Shown piece after piece: positions 7,058 through 15,596 of a stretch of 64,000 bases of DNA. The notes below the pieces were generated by a model. The model saw only the letters and a list, made by a program, of their open reading frames with translations. It was not told the DNA's origin and did no database searches. Numbering within the stretch: position 1 is the stretch's first letter; every line of letters begins with the position of its first letter. This DNA comes from Bacteroidales bacterium (GTDB lineage: Bacteria; Bacteroidota; Bacteroidia; Bacteroidales; WCHB1-69). Where the stretch lies: positions 129,672 through 193,671 of the forward strand of contig JAGBPS010000017.1 in assembly GCA_017633255.1 (NCBI GenBank), written 5' to 3'. The position numbers and the translations under genes were made by a program.

Positions 7058-7369
7058 ATGGGAAATTTAGGCTATGGAGCATATCCGACACACCCTGGGG
7101 AGGTGCTGAAAGACGAGATTGAAGAACGAGGCATCAGCCAGCGCCAACTGGCGGAGAGCATGAGATTGGCCTACTCTGTGGTCAATGAGATTCTGAATGC
7201 CCGTCGTCCGCTTACAGCAAAAACGGCTCTTATGTTTGAGGCAGCCCTCGATGTGCCAGCCGATTCGTTGATGTACCTCCAGACGAAATACAACATGCAG
7301 ACAGCCCGCAAAGATTCGTCGATTATAGACATGTTGAAGGGAATCAAAAAAGTGGCGGCAATACTATAA
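7058..7369 (+). CDS. HigA-family antitoxin-like HTH protein (no toxin adjacent)
   Basis: A 103-residue protein beginning YPTHPGEVLKDEIEERGISQRQLAESM, the typical HigA/VapI start, followed by an XRE helix-turn-helix (residues ~20-75) with the NARRPLTAKTAL segment. HigA proteins repress their own operon and neutralise a HigB RelE-like toxin normally encoded just upstream. Here the upstream gene is ORF6N and the 73-base gap is too short for higB, so this is an orphan. A -7 box (TATTTTTG, 6995-7002) precedes it, with an unusually strong AAAGGAGG ribosome site at 7044-7051. Confidence 0.85.
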   Translation: MGNLGYGAYPTHPGEVLKDEIEERGISQRQLAESMRLAYSVVNEILNARRPLTAKTALMFEAALDVPADSLMYLQTKYNMQTARKDSSIIDMLKGIKKVAAIL

Positions 7370-7471
7370 ACTATTCGGCATTGCCTGGGGATATGGAGCA
7401 TTTTTAACCTTCCAATAAGGTTTGTCCCCAAAGAGGAGACTGAAACGGAGGAATAGTTATTGCGTAACATC

Positions 7472-7487
7472 TATTTTTGTATTTTTG
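7472..7487 (+). promoter_or_regulatory. Two abutting -7 boxes upstream of nspC
   Basis: TATTTTTG occurs twice back to back (7472-7479 and 7480-7487). Either could serve the ATG at 7522. Confidence 0.55.
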
Positions 7488-7521
7488 CCGATTCTTTTTT
7501 TAACCGCAAAAAACACCCGTT

Positions 7522-8679
7522 ATGATTCCGCAATTCGAACAATATCCGTCCCCGTGTTACATTATGTATGAAGAGGCTTTGGAGGCCAATCTGCAGCTCC
7601 TTGATCTGGTGCAGCAGGAGGCTGGAGTTTCCATCATCTGTGCCCTGAAGGGTTTCGCTTTCTGGCGCTCTTTCCCCTTGGTGAAACAATACTTGGCGGG
7701 GGCTACCGCCAGCTCGCTGAACGAGGCGCGGCTGATTGCGGAGGAGATGGGTTGTGAGGCGCATACTTTCGCCCCGGTGTATCAGGAAGATGAGTTTGAA
7801 ACCCTCTTGATGTATAGCAGTCACCTGACTTTCAATTCCTTGAGCCAGTGGGCAAGGTTCAAAGACAAGGCGGAGAAGTTCCCCAAAAAGGTGAGTTTCG
7901 GACTGAGGGTGAACCCCGAGTATTCGGAGATTGAGACCGATTTGTACAACCCAGCTTTGCCGGGCTCTCGTTTGGGAGTGCTGGCGGAGGATATGCCTGA
8001 GCATCTGCCGCAAGGCATTGACGGACTGCATTTTCATGTGCTTTGCGAGAATGACAGCTATGCGCTGGAGCATTGCTTGGAGCATTTCGAAAAACGTTTC
8101 AGCCGTTACATCAAGGAGTGCAAGTGGGTGAATTTTGGTGGCGGGCACCATATTACCCGCGAGGATTATAATATTCCGCATTTGATTCAGCTGCTGAAAG
8201 ATTTCAAGAGCCGCTACCCGAATCTGGAGGAGGTGATTCTGGAACCAGGAGAGGCTGTGGGTTGGCAGACTGGTGTGCTGACATCCACGGTGGAGGACAT
8301 CGTGGAGAACAAGGGCATCAAAATCGCCATGCTCAACATTTCCTTCTCCTGCCATCTGCCCGACTGTCTGGAAATGCCTTACAAGCCGCTGGTGCTGGGC
8401 GCGAAAGATCCCGATGAGAATAGCAAGTATGTGTACCGCCTGGGGGGCTGCTCCTGTTTGGCTGGCGACTTTATCGGGATGGGCGATTTCGCTTTCCCCG
8501 AGCCGCTGGAGGTGGGCGACCGTATCGTGTTCGACGACATGATTCATTATACCATGGTGAAAACCACGTTTTTCAATGGGGTGAGACATCCTGCCATTGG
8601 CATGATTCAGAAAGACGGCGAGTTCGTTTTGCTGGCTCAGCCAGGGACTTACGAAGATTATAAGGCAAAATTAGGCTGA
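7522..8679 (+). CDS. nspC: Carboxynorspermidine/carboxyspermidine decarboxylase
   Basis: A 385-residue fold-III PLP decarboxylase. It opens with PSPCYIMYEEALEANL; the PLP lysine is in CALKGFAFW (Lys43); FGGGHH and EPGEAVGWQ are the phosphate and substrate regions; CSCLAGDFIGMGDFAF is the family's C-terminal cysteine motif. The enzyme decarboxylates carboxyspermidine or carboxynorspermidine in the alternative polyamine route of Bacteroidetes. The partner dehydrogenase is not in this window. A long antisense frame (7471-8589) is a compositional shadow. Confidence 0.93.
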   Translation: MIPQFEQYPSPCYIMYEEALEANLQLLDLVQQEAGVSIICALKGFAFWRSFPLVKQYLAGATASSLNEARLIAEEMGCEAHTFAPVYQEDEFETLLMYSSHLTFNSLSQWARFKDKAEKFPKKVSFGLRVNPEYSEIETDLYNPALPGSRLGVLAEDMPEHLPQGIDGLHFHVLCENDSYALEHCLEHFEKRFSRYIKECKWVNFGGGHHITREDYNIPHLIQLLKDFKSRYPNLEEVILEPGEAVGWQTGVLTSTVEDIVENKGIKIAMLNISFSCHLPDCLEMPYKPLVLGAKDPDENSKYVYRLGGCSCLAGDFIGMGDFAFPEPLEVGDRIVFDDMIHYTMVKTTFFNGVRHPAIGMIQKDGEFVLLAQPGTYEDYKAKLG

Positions 8680-8717
8680 TGTCATAATTTTTTTGTATTT
8701 TTGTCGTTTGTTTGAAA

Positions 8718-8793
8718 TGAATTAAGAACTAAGAATTAAAAACTAAGAACTAAGCTGAAATTCTTAATTCTTAACTCTTAGTTCTTAGTTTAA
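8718..8793 (+). repeat. Intergenic inverted-repeat word element (AGAACTAAG family)
   Basis: The spacer is built from variants of AAGAACTAAGAATTAA. It contains a perfect 15-base inverted repeat, AAACTAAGAACTAAG (8740-8754) and its complement (8777-8791), around a 22-base loop. It lies between the -7 box TATTTTTG (8696-8703) and the ATG at 8806, so it would form a stem in the 5' leader of the PASTA gene. Confidence 0.75.
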
Positions 8794-8805
8794 TAAAGGT
8801 TGAAA

Positions 8806-9396
8806 ATGGGAAAAATTAGAGACTTCTTCAAACCGCAGCGCATGGGCTTCCATTTGGTGTTGGCTATCATCATCTCCATGGTTATTGCTGTAGTATGTCT
8901 GATTATATTGAAATCGTACACCCGCCATGGCCGCGAGGTGGATATGCCTAACTTTGTGGGACAAAACAGTGTGGCACTGATAGATACACTCCTTCCTTCA
9001 GACTATATCATTGTTATCACCGATGAGGTGTACGACAAGACCATGGAGCCGGGCACGATTATCAAGCAGAATCCCGAGGCTGGCGAGAAAGTGAAAAAAG
9101 GCCGTAAGGTGTATCTCACGGTGGCGACTTCCGAACCGCCCACAGTGATTATGCCTGAGTTGCGTGATGTGTCGCTTCGTCAGGCCGAAATCATGCTGAA
9201 TGCTTTGGGTTTGGAATTGGAAGGAACGATCTTGAAACCAAGTCCTTACGAAAACGCAGTGTTGGAGCAGCTACATAATGGCAGGGCGATTGCCGCTGGT
9301 ACCAAAATCAAAATGGGAGATAAAATCACTTTGGTAGTGGGACGCGACATCAGTGAACTGCCAGTAGGTGCTGACTCCACACTAATTGAAAACTGA
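8806..9396 (+). CDS. Membrane-anchored PASTA-domain protein
   Basis: The 196-residue protein has a short basic N terminus, one membrane helix (residues ~14-39, LVLAIIISMVIAVVCLIIL) and two PASTA domains: ~43-112 (MPNFVGQNSVALIDTL, PGTIIKQNPEAGEKVKKG) and ~114-185 (MPELRDVSLRQAEIMLNALG). PASTA domains bind peptidoglycan or muropeptides; in Bacteroidetes such kinase-less proteins are common and their role is not settled. The ATG at 8806 is chosen over a TTG at 8800, with AAAGG at 8796-8799. Confidence 0.88.
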   Translation: MGKIRDFFKPQRMGFHLVLAIIISMVIAVVCLIILKSYTRHGREVDMPNFVGQNSVALIDTLLPSDYIIVITDEVYDKTMEPGTIIKQNPEAGEKVKKGRKVYLTVATSEPPTVIMPELRDVSLRQAEIMLNALGLELEGTILKPSPYENAVLEQLHNGRAIAAGTKIKMGDKITLVVGRDISELPVGADSTLIEN

Positions 9397-9418
9397 AAAT
9401 TGAAAACTGAAAGCTGAG
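9385..9418 (+). repeat. Word element GAAAACTGAAAATTG, overlapping a gene end
   Basis: Four tandem-like variants of TGAAAACTGA run across the stop codon of the PASTA gene. The same word recurs at 17797-17825 and, in reverse complement, at 34078-34115. Confidence 0.6.
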
Positions 9419-9478
9419 GATTATGAAAGTGAATTGTCATTTTAATGCTTGGTTTTCATTATTTAATGATGGGAAATT

Positions 9479-11635
9479 ATGAATTATCGATATAGAAAAT
9501 ATGTTGTCTTTTTACTGGCTTTCCTTTGTCTGAATGCCATCCAGGCTCAGGAAGTGCTCACAGGGCTGACTCACAACCCGCAAATCATGGGTCAGCCGCA
9601 AGTGAAGACCCGAAACGTCACCCCGGTCACTTTGCCGTTTTTCGATGATTTTTCCAATTATACCGGTGCCCCGAAGTCGTCTTTATGGGCTGACCGACAG
9701 GCGTTTGTGAACAACTCGTACCCTATGGTTCCGCCGTCTATCGGAGTGGTGACTTTGGATGCCTTGGATGAAAACGGCTTGATATATCCTCATGCGGAAA
9801 CCACGCCTTTCGGGGCAGACACCCTCACATCGAATCCTATCAGATTGGATTATAACAATGTGTATCACAGACCGATGCAGATTTCAGACTCGCTATATTT
9901 CAGTTTCTATTACCAACCGGGTGGTGCCTCAAGATCGTATCCGCCAGTGGAATGGGAGCGTATTGGCGACCATCCCGAAACCAGCGATTCACTGGTGCTG
10001 GAATTCGGTTATCCCACAGGCGACAGCCTTTTTATCGGTTATGTTTATAGCGATTATGAATTGCCGTATAACCACCATGGACATGCAGGAGACAGCACGG
10101 TGTATTCACCGGGAGATTCTCTTTTGAATCCTTTCCTGCTGCCGGATACGGTGTATTTCGTTTTTGATTTTTATGCCAATGCGGGGGCTTCCATCGAATT
10201 GCCTTCCGATTCATTGTATGGTCCTGAATATCGATGGAATCATATCTGGGCTACTGCTGGCTGCACCGTTGACGAGTGGCTGGATGAGGATGATTATCAT
10301 CTGCAATATTTCAAGAAAGCGATGATTCCGATCATCAATCCGCAGTATCTCAGAAGTGATTTCCATTTCCGTTTCAGAAATTATGCCAGCTTGGAGCCGA
10401 ACGGTTATGCCGCTTGGGAATCCAATGTGGACCAGTGGCATATCGATTATGTGCAGTTGGAGCAAGGTGGTTCATGCTTTGATATTTATCCGCACGATGT
10501 CACCTTTGTGAGCCCGACTACTTCCGCATTGAAGGAATACCAGTCTATGCCTTGGAATCAGTACCGTCCCACGGATATGAAGGAGAGTTTTCACAACGAT
10601 TTGGCGAATATTTCCCCCAGTGTCATTAATGTGTCATACAGCTATAGGGTGACTTCTGAAAACGGAGTTCAGATTGGCGAGCAGGCACCGACTTCCGAAA
10701 ATGCGTCGCCATATTATAACAATGGTCTGTATGTCAATCCTTTCCATGCTGATCCGGATATCAATTTCTCCTATTCGTATGATGGGGCCGACAGTGCACT
10801 CTTTTATATCACGCATTTGTTCACGGTTACCGGTGGCGTGGGCGATGACTGCATTGCCAATGACACCTGTGTTTTCCAGCAGAAGTTTTACAATTATTAC
10901 GCTTACGACGATGGTACAGCTGAAGGGGGTTATTCATTGATTTCCCAGTTGACGAATCCCCAAACCTATATGGCTGTGAGGTTCACATTGGCGCAAGCTG
11001 ATACTTTACGCGGGGTGAGAATGTGGTTTAACTCAGTTTTTGAGGATGCTAATGTGGAGCCATTTACGCTGATGGTATGGGATGATTATGGGGATGAACC
11101 GGACGAGGTTCTGCTCTCTATGCCTAGTCAATATCCTAGCCAAGCATCCAATCCAGCAGAATTTGTGTACTATGAGTTTGAGGAACCGCTGGTGGTGTCA
11201 GAAACTTTTTATGTGGGTTTTTATCAACAACATAACACACCCATTAATTTGGGTTTTGACCAGAATAATGACGCGCGTGCCCACTGGCTTTATAATACTT
11301 CCGGAGAATGGCGGGAACCTTTCCTATACGGAGCTCCCATGATTCGTCCGGTGCTGGGCAAGAAATTCGACTGTACTCCCGTTCGTGAAGTGGAGAAACT
11401 GCAGTTCAGCGTGTATCCCAATCCTGCCGACCAACAGATTACGGTGGTGTTGGACCAGTTGGCTAATCAGCATTGCGAGGCGGTTATGTATGACATGATG
11501 GGCCGGAAAGTGGCTGAATATAGTTTGAATGATAATTGTAATACATTGAATATCAGTAATCTGAATAGTGGAATATATTTGTTGCAGCTGAAGTCGGAGA
11601 GCCAAACCGCTATTCAGAAAGTAATTAAAAGATAA
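9479..11635 (+). CDS. T9SS type A sorting-domain surface protein
   Basis: A 718-residue exported protein: signal peptide MNYRYRKYVVFLLAFLCLNAIQA, a long region rich in aromatic, Asp and Ser residues, and a C-terminal type A sorting domain from ~642 (FSVYPNPADQQITV, VMYDMMGRKV, LNSGIYLLQL, KVIKR). The middle (residues ~40-330) looks like beta-sandwich or jelly-roll material; residues ~480-600 resemble a domain common in Bacteroidetes surface proteins (TLMVWDDYGDEP, ETFYVGFYQQ). No catalytic motif is recognised. Its own promoter is not obvious. Confidence 0.85.
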   Translation: MNYRYRKYVVFLLAFLCLNAIQAQEVLTGLTHNPQIMGQPQVKTRNVTPVTLPFFDDFSNYTGAPKSSLWADRQAFVNNSYPMVPPSIGVVTLDALDENGLIYPHAETTPFGADTLTSNPIRLDYNNVYHRPMQISDSLYFSFYYQPGGASRSYPPVEWERIGDHPETSDSLVLEFGYPTGDSLFIGYVYSDYELPYNHHGHAGDSTVYSPGDSLLNPFLLPDTVYFVFDFYANAGASIELPSDSLYGPEYRWNHIWATAGCTVDEWLDEDDYHLQYFKKAMIPIINPQYLRSDFHFRFRNYASLEPNGYAAWESNVDQWHIDYVQLEQGGSCFDIYPHDVTFVSPTTSALKEYQSMPWNQYRPTDMKESFHNDLANISPSVINVSYSYRVTSENGVQIGEQAPTSENASPYYNNGLYVNPFHADPDINFSYSYDGADSALFYITHLFTVTGGVGDDCIANDTCVFQQKFYNYYAYDDGTAEGGYSLISQLTNPQTYMAVRFTLAQADTLRGVRMWFNSVFEDANVEPFTLMVWDDYGDEPDEVLLSMPSQYPSQASNPAEFVYYEFEEPLVVSETFYVGFYQQHNTPINLGFDQNNDARAHWLYNTSGEWREPFLYGAPMIRPVLGKKFDCTPVREVEKLQFSVYPNPADQQITVVLDQLANQHCEAVMYDMMGRKVAEYSLNDNCNTLNISNLNSGIYLLQLKSESQTAIQKVIKR

Positions 11636-11641
11636 GAAGAT

Positions 11642-12445
11642 ATGAAACTGAATCTTGAACGACCTTTAGTGTTTTTTGACTTGGAAACCACAGGTTTGAA
11701 TGTGGGTAAAGATAAAATTGTGGAAATTTCTATTCTGAAGGTAATGCCTGACGGAGAGGAGATTACCAAAACCATGCTGATTAATCCGGGCTGTCATATT
11801 CCGGAGGAATGCTCGGAAGTGCACGGTATTTATGATGCTGACGTCAAAGATAAGCCCCGTTTCGAGGAGGTGGCCGACGAGCTTATGGCTTTTATCGGGG
11901 ATGCCGACTTGGCAGGTTTCAATTCCAACAAGTTCGATATTCCGTTGCTGGTGGAGGAATTCCTGCGTTGTGGCAGACATTTGGATTTCCGCAACCGCCG
12001 TACCATCGATGTGCAGAATATATTCCATCGCATGGAGCCTCGTAATTTGGTGGCCGCTTACCGCTTTTACTGCAACAAGGATCTGACGGATGCCCATCAG
12101 GCAGAAGCGGATACCAAGGCTACTTACGAGGTGCTGAAAGCGCAATTGGATAAATATCAGAATCAGGAATACGAAGACCGCAAGACCGGGGTGAAAAGTA
12201 TTCCGGTGCAGAACGATGTGAAGGCGCTGAGTTCATTCTCCAGCGAAACCCGTATGGTGGATTTTGCCGGCCATATTGTTTTCAACGACCGCGATGAGGA
12301 GGTCTTCAATTTCGGCAAGCACAAAGGGGAGACGGTGGAGAACGTGTTCCGCAAGGAACCTTCCTATTACGCCTGGATGATGAATGCCGATTTTCCTTTA
12401 TATACAAAGGAAATTATCACAAAGATCAAAGAAAGAATGTTTTAA
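11642..12445 (+). CDS. DEDDh 3'-5' exonuclease (DnaQ-like)
   Basis: A 267-residue protein. All four metal/catalytic positions of a DEDDh exonuclease are visible: Asp13 and Glu15 in FFDLETTG, Asp99 in FNSNKFDIPLL, and His152/Asp157 in DAHQAEADTKA. It resembles the epsilon proofreading subunit and exonuclease X-type repair nucleases. The C-terminal segment (~205-267: FNFGKHKGETVENVF, YYAWMM) is the small domain found in exonuclease-X-like proteins and may bind DNA. It starts 6 bases after the T9SS gene, so read-through is likely. Confidence 0.88.
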   Translation: MKLNLERPLVFFDLETTGLNVGKDKIVEISILKVMPDGEEITKTMLINPGCHIPEECSEVHGIYDADVKDKPRFEEVADELMAFIGDADLAGFNSNKFDIPLLVEEFLRCGRHLDFRNRRTIDVQNIFHRMEPRNLVAAYRFYCNKDLTDAHQAEADTKATYEVLKAQLDKYQNQEYEDRKTGVKSIPVQNDVKALSSFSSETRMVDFAGHIVFNDRDEEVFNFGKHKGETVENVFRKEPSYYAWMMNADFPLYTKEIITKIKERMF

Positions 12446-12548
12446 AAATTATGTTGAACTGTTGAAGTGTTTAACTGTTTATAATGAAAGAAATTCAACG
12501 ATTCAACAATTCAACAACTAAACGATTCAACAATTAAACAAATATAAT
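12446..12548 (+). repeat. Word-repeat spacer (GTTGAACTGTTGAA / ATTCAACAATTCAAC)
   Basis: The left half carries GTTGAA/GTTTAACTGTT words; the right half carries at least four ATTCAAC words that are their complement, so the spacer can fold back on itself just upstream of elbB. Confidence 0.6.
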
Positions 12549-13196
12549 ATGAAAAAGTTTGCAGTTGTTTTATGCGGCTGTGGTCCTATGGATGGTTCTG
12601 AAATTCATGAATCCGTCATGACGCTGCTCGCCATTGACAGAAATGAATGTCAATATACAATTTTCGCACCCGATGCGGATCAATACCATGTGATGAATCA
12701 TTACACGAAAGAGGTGATGCCTGAGAAGCGCAACATGTTGGTGGAAGCGGCTCGTATTGCCCGTGGTGACATTCATCCGCTGACGGAACTGAAATCCGCT
12801 GATTTTGACGCAGTGGTCTTCCCTGGTGGTTTTGGTGCCGCCAAGAATCTTTTCACATATGCTATCAAGGGAACCAAGGCCGAGGTGGATGCCGAGGTGG
12901 AACGTGTGATCAAGGATTTTCACGCTCAGCGCAAACCGATTGGCGCTTTGTGCATTTCACCGGTATTGCTGGCCAGAGTGTTGGGTAATATCACCATCAC
13001 GGTGGGCACCGACGAAAGAACCATCCACGATGTGGAAACTTTCGGTGCGCAGCATATCAACACACAACAGACAGAAGTGATTGCTGACAAGGAGAACATG
13101 GTGTTTTCAACGCCTTGCTATATGTTGCCGGCTACCATTGCCGATATTGCCGATTGTGCTGAGAATCTGATAGAAACCATACTTGAGAATATCTGA
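12549..13196 (+). CDS. elbB: Isoprenoid biosynthesis glyoxalase ElbB
   Basis: A 215-residue DJ-1/PfpI superfamily protein. Landmarks are the N-terminal VVLCGCGPMDGSEIHES block, the FPGGFGAAKNL nucleophile-elbow region, and GALCISPVLLARVLG with the conserved cysteine. The ElbB/YhbL family acts as a glyoxalase in vitro and affects isoprenoid levels in Escherichia coli. Its stop shares one base with the aroK start, so the two are translationally coupled. Confidence 0.92.
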   Translation: MKKFAVVLCGCGPMDGSEIHESVMTLLAIDRNECQYTIFAPDADQYHVMNHYTKEVMPEKRNMLVEAARIARGDIHPLTELKSADFDAVVFPGGFGAAKNLFTYAIKGTKAEVDAEVERVIKDFHAQRKPIGALCISPVLLARVLGNITITVGTDERTIHDVETFGAQHINTQQTEVIADKENMVFSTPCYMLPATIADIADCAENLIETILENI

Positions 13197-13702
13197 TGCG
13201 TGTCATCCTTGTAGGTTTCCCGGGTTGCGGAAAGTCGTCCGTAGGCAAGAAACTGGCGTCCAAACTGGGCTATGGTTTTGTGGATTTGGACGAAGCCTTT
13301 GAAGAGGAATACCGCATTTCCATTCCTAAATTTTTTCAGAAATACAATGAACCAGCCTTCCGTTCTTGTGAGCGGAAGGTTTTGATTAATAAGCTGCAAG
13401 AGGACAATATTGTCCTTTCTTCTGGTGGCGGAACTCCTTGTTTTTCAGACAATATGCAGCTGATGAAAGACAGCGGGATGGTAGTGTACATCAGGATGGC
13501 CCCCGCCTCTTTGTTCGATCGCCTCAGCCATGCCAAAAGGGTTCGCCCCTTGGTCCAGAACAAAACCCCCGAGGAACTCCGGGCTTACATCGACACTACC
13601 CTGCCTCTGCGCGAACCTATCTACCAGCAAGCCCACCTTACCGTCAAAGGCGAAAGCATTGATATAGAAGCTTTGTGTGAGAAGGTAACTTTTCTATCAT
13701 AA
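13196..13702 (+). CDS. aroK: Shikimate kinase
   Basis: A 168-residue P-loop kinase that phosphorylates shikimate for aromatic amino acid synthesis. Walker A is GFPGCGKSSVGKK (residues 7-19); the DLDEAFEEE segment holds the shikimate-binding Asp; SSGGGTPC is the substrate/Walker B region; the lid carries RVRPLV. The ATG overlaps the TGA of elbB. Confidence 0.95.
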   Translation: MRVILVGFPGCGKSSVGKKLASKLGYGFVDLDEAFEEEYRISIPKFFQKYNEPAFRSCERKVLINKLQEDNIVLSSGGGTPCFSDNMQLMKDSGMVVYIRMAPASLFDRLSHAKRVRPLVQNKTPEELRAYIDTTLPLREPIYQQAHLTVKGESIDIEALCEKVTFLS

Positions 13703-13721
13703 GAAAGTCACGGAAAAGAAA

Positions 13722-13757
13722 TTGGCACATTAGCACATTAACTAATTGGCACATTGA
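13722..13757 (+). repeat. GGCACATTAGCACATT word element
   Basis: Three variants of TTGGCACATTAG stand directly upstream of the pyrH -7 box. The same word sits before the SpoU methylase gene (17864-17897) and the cobalamin riboswitch (24166-24193). Confidence 0.6.
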
Positions 13758-13766
13758 AAAAATTTG

Positions 13767-13774
13767 TATCTTTG
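13767..13774 (+). promoter_or_regulatory. -7 box of pyrH
   Basis: TATCTTTG, 15 bases ahead of the ATG at 13790. Confidence 0.65.
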
Positions 13775-13789
13775 CCACAAATTTGAAAA

Positions 13790-14494
13790 ATGAAATACAA
13801 ACGCATATTATTGAAGTTGAGTGGCGAATCGTTCATGGGTGACGATGGCTATAGTATTGATTACCAGAAAATTCATCATTTCGCCACAGAAGTGAAATCC
13901 GCTGTGGACCGTAAGGTGCAGGTGGGTATTGTCATCGGAGGCGGAAATATTTTCCGCGGAGTGAAAGGTGCCGGTCGCGGTTTCGACCGCCGCCAGGGCG
14001 ACTATATGGGTATGCTGGCCACCGTCATCAACTCCATGGCCCTGCAAACTGTTCTGGAAGAGCTGGGTGTGAATGCCAAGGTGATGTCAGCTCTCAAAAT
14101 TGAAGGTATCTGCGAAAAGATTTTCTTCAAGAACGCTATCGCTCATCTGGAAAAAGGACTGGTGGTGATTTTCTCCGCTGGTACAGGCAATCCGTTCTTT
14201 ACCACCGACTCGGGCGCCGCTTTGCGTGCTGTAGAAATCGGTGCGGACTTGCTCCTCAAAGGCACCCGTGTGGATGGCGTCTATACCGCTGACCCTGAAA
14301 AAGATTCCACCGCTACCAAATACGATACCATCACTTTCGATGAATGCTACGAAAAGAAACTGAATATCATGGACCTGACGGCATTCACTGTCTGCAAGGA
14401 AAACAATATGCCTATTTGTGTGTATAATGCCAATGTTCCTGGCAAACTTGGCCGGATTCTGGATGGCGAGAAAGAAGGTACCTTGGTTCATTAA
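13790..14494 (+). CDS. pyrH: UMP kinase
   Basis: A 234-residue hexameric amino-acid-kinase-fold enzyme that turns UMP into UDP. Visible blocks are ILLKLSGESFMGD (phosphate loop), VGIVIGGGNIFRG, GDYMGMLATVINSMALQ, FFTTDSGAALRAVEIGADLLLKGTRVDGVY and the C-terminal VPGKLGRILDGEKEGTLV. Length matches the family. It is followed by a 2TM protein and frr; pyrH and frr are commonly neighbours in bacteria. Confidence 0.97.
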   Translation: MKYKRILLKLSGESFMGDDGYSIDYQKIHHFATEVKSAVDRKVQVGIVIGGGNIFRGVKGAGRGFDRRQGDYMGMLATVINSMALQTVLEELGVNAKVMSALKIEGICEKIFFKNAIAHLEKGLVVIFSAGTGNPFFTTDSGAALRAVEIGADLLLKGTRVDGVYTADPEKDSTATKYDTITFDECYEKKLNIMDLTAFTVCKENNMPICVYNANVPGKLGRILDGEKEGTLVH

Positions 14495-14505
14495 AATCTA
14501 ATATT

Positions 14506-14925
14506 ATGGCAGAGGAAAACATCACTACTCCAGTCAAAACCGAAGCGGAAATCGCCGCTGAACAGGAAAACGAACAAAAACTGTATAGCAAGGCCCGTAA
14601 CAGAGCCGCTTTCAGAATTCATCTGATGATTTTCATTTTGGTGAATGCGCTCTTTTGGGTGATTTGGTATTTTGTCTTCAGAGGTACCGAGGCTAATGAT
14701 GTTTTCTTCAAATCGGTACTGTTCGTCACTATCGCATGGCTGATAATTCTCATCGGTCATAATGTTTTTATCAGAATCTTTAATTCCACTATCCTGGAAA
14801 AAGAATTGAAGAAGATCAAAAAAGAGATAGAAAATAATGAGAAAGAACTGCAGAGATTGAAAACTATCGCTGAGCAGAAGAAAGCTGAATTGCTGAAAAA
14901 ACAGCAGGAAAATACAGAAAATTAG
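14506..14925 (+). CDS. 2TM-domain membrane protein
   Basis: A 139-residue protein with two membrane helices (~47-65, LMIFILVNALFWVIWYFVF, and ~73-95, FKSVLFVTIAWLIILIGHNVF) joined by a short polar loop, and a C-terminal Lys/Glu coiled coil (~100-139). This is the layout of the 2TM family known from Bacteroidetes; its function is unknown. It lies 11 bases after pyrH and is probably co-transcribed. Confidence 0.8.
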   Translation: MAEENITTPVKTEAEIAAEQENEQKLYSKARNRAAFRIHLMIFILVNALFWVIWYFVFRGTEANDVFFKSVLFVTIAWLIILIGHNVFIRIFNSTILEKELKKIKKEIENNEKELQRLKTIAEQKKAELLKKQQENTEN

Positions 14926-15008
14926 GGGTTAGGGAATAGTGATTAGGGGTTAGAATAAGACGAAAACTATAAATTATTAATTGTTAATTGTAAACTGTTA
15001 ACTGAATA
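14925..15008 (+). repeat. Word-repeat spacer (TTAGGGGTTAGGG, TTAATTGTTAATTG)
   Basis: Two TTAGGGGTTAG words are followed by TATTAATTGTTAATTGTAAACTGTTAACTG-type material directly before frr. No gene or promoter is obvious. Confidence 0.5.
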
Positions 15009-15011
15009 GAT

Positions 15012-15572
15012 ATGGAAGAAATTGCGAAATTGTTGGCTCAGGCCAAGGAAAATATGAGTTCGGCAGTGGCTTTCTTTGAAAAAGAACTGCAGAAAGTGCG
15101 TGCCGGCAAGTCCAGCCCCCAGATGCTGGAGGGTTTGAAAGTGGATTATTACGGCAATCCTACCCCGATTGAACAGGTTGGTAATATCAGCACTCCCGAT
15201 GCTCGCCAGATTATTGTGCAGCCTTGGGAACGCAATATGCTGCAGCCTATCGAAAAGGCTATTTTGGCCGCTAATTTGGGCTTTACCCCGCAGAATACCG
15301 GTGAGTTTATCCGTATTGTGGTGCCAACCCCTACTGAGGAACGCCGCAAAGAGCTGGTTAAGAAAGCCAAACAGGATGCAGAACAGCTGAAAGTGAGCAT
15401 TCGCAACATCCGCCGTTCTTCCAACGATGCTGCCAAGAAACTGAAAGATTCAGGTGTTCCTGAAGACGCTGTGAAGAAACTGGAAACTGATATCCAGAAA
15501 ATCACGGACGAGTTTGTCGGCAAAGTAGACAAGATGGTGGAAGCCAAGGAAAAAGAAATTATGACTGTATAA
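15012..15572 (+). CDS. frr: Ribosome recycling factor
   Basis: A 186-residue protein of normal RRF length. With EF-G it splits post-termination ribosomes. Characteristic blocks are LQKVRAGKSSPQMLEGLKVDYYG, PTPIEQVGNISTPDARQIIVQPW, IRIVVPTPTEERRKELVKKAK and IRNIRRSSNDAAKKLK. Confidence 0.97.
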   Translation: MEEIAKLLAQAKENMSSAVAFFEKELQKVRAGKSSPQMLEGLKVDYYGNPTPIEQVGNISTPDARQIIVQPWERNMLQPIEKAILAANLGFTPQNTGEFIRIVVPTPTEERRKELVKKAKQDAEQLKVSIRNIRRSSNDAAKKLKDSGVPEDAVKKLETDIQKITDEFVGKVDKMVEAKEKEIMTV

Positions 15573-15596
15573 AATAACCTTAAAAACATTACAATT

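Noticed and set aside
7471..8589. A 372-codon open frame antisense to nspC
   Set aside because: It mirrors a well-supported nspC gene, has no family motif, and has a His/Gln-rich composition typical of the shadow of a high-GC third-position gene.
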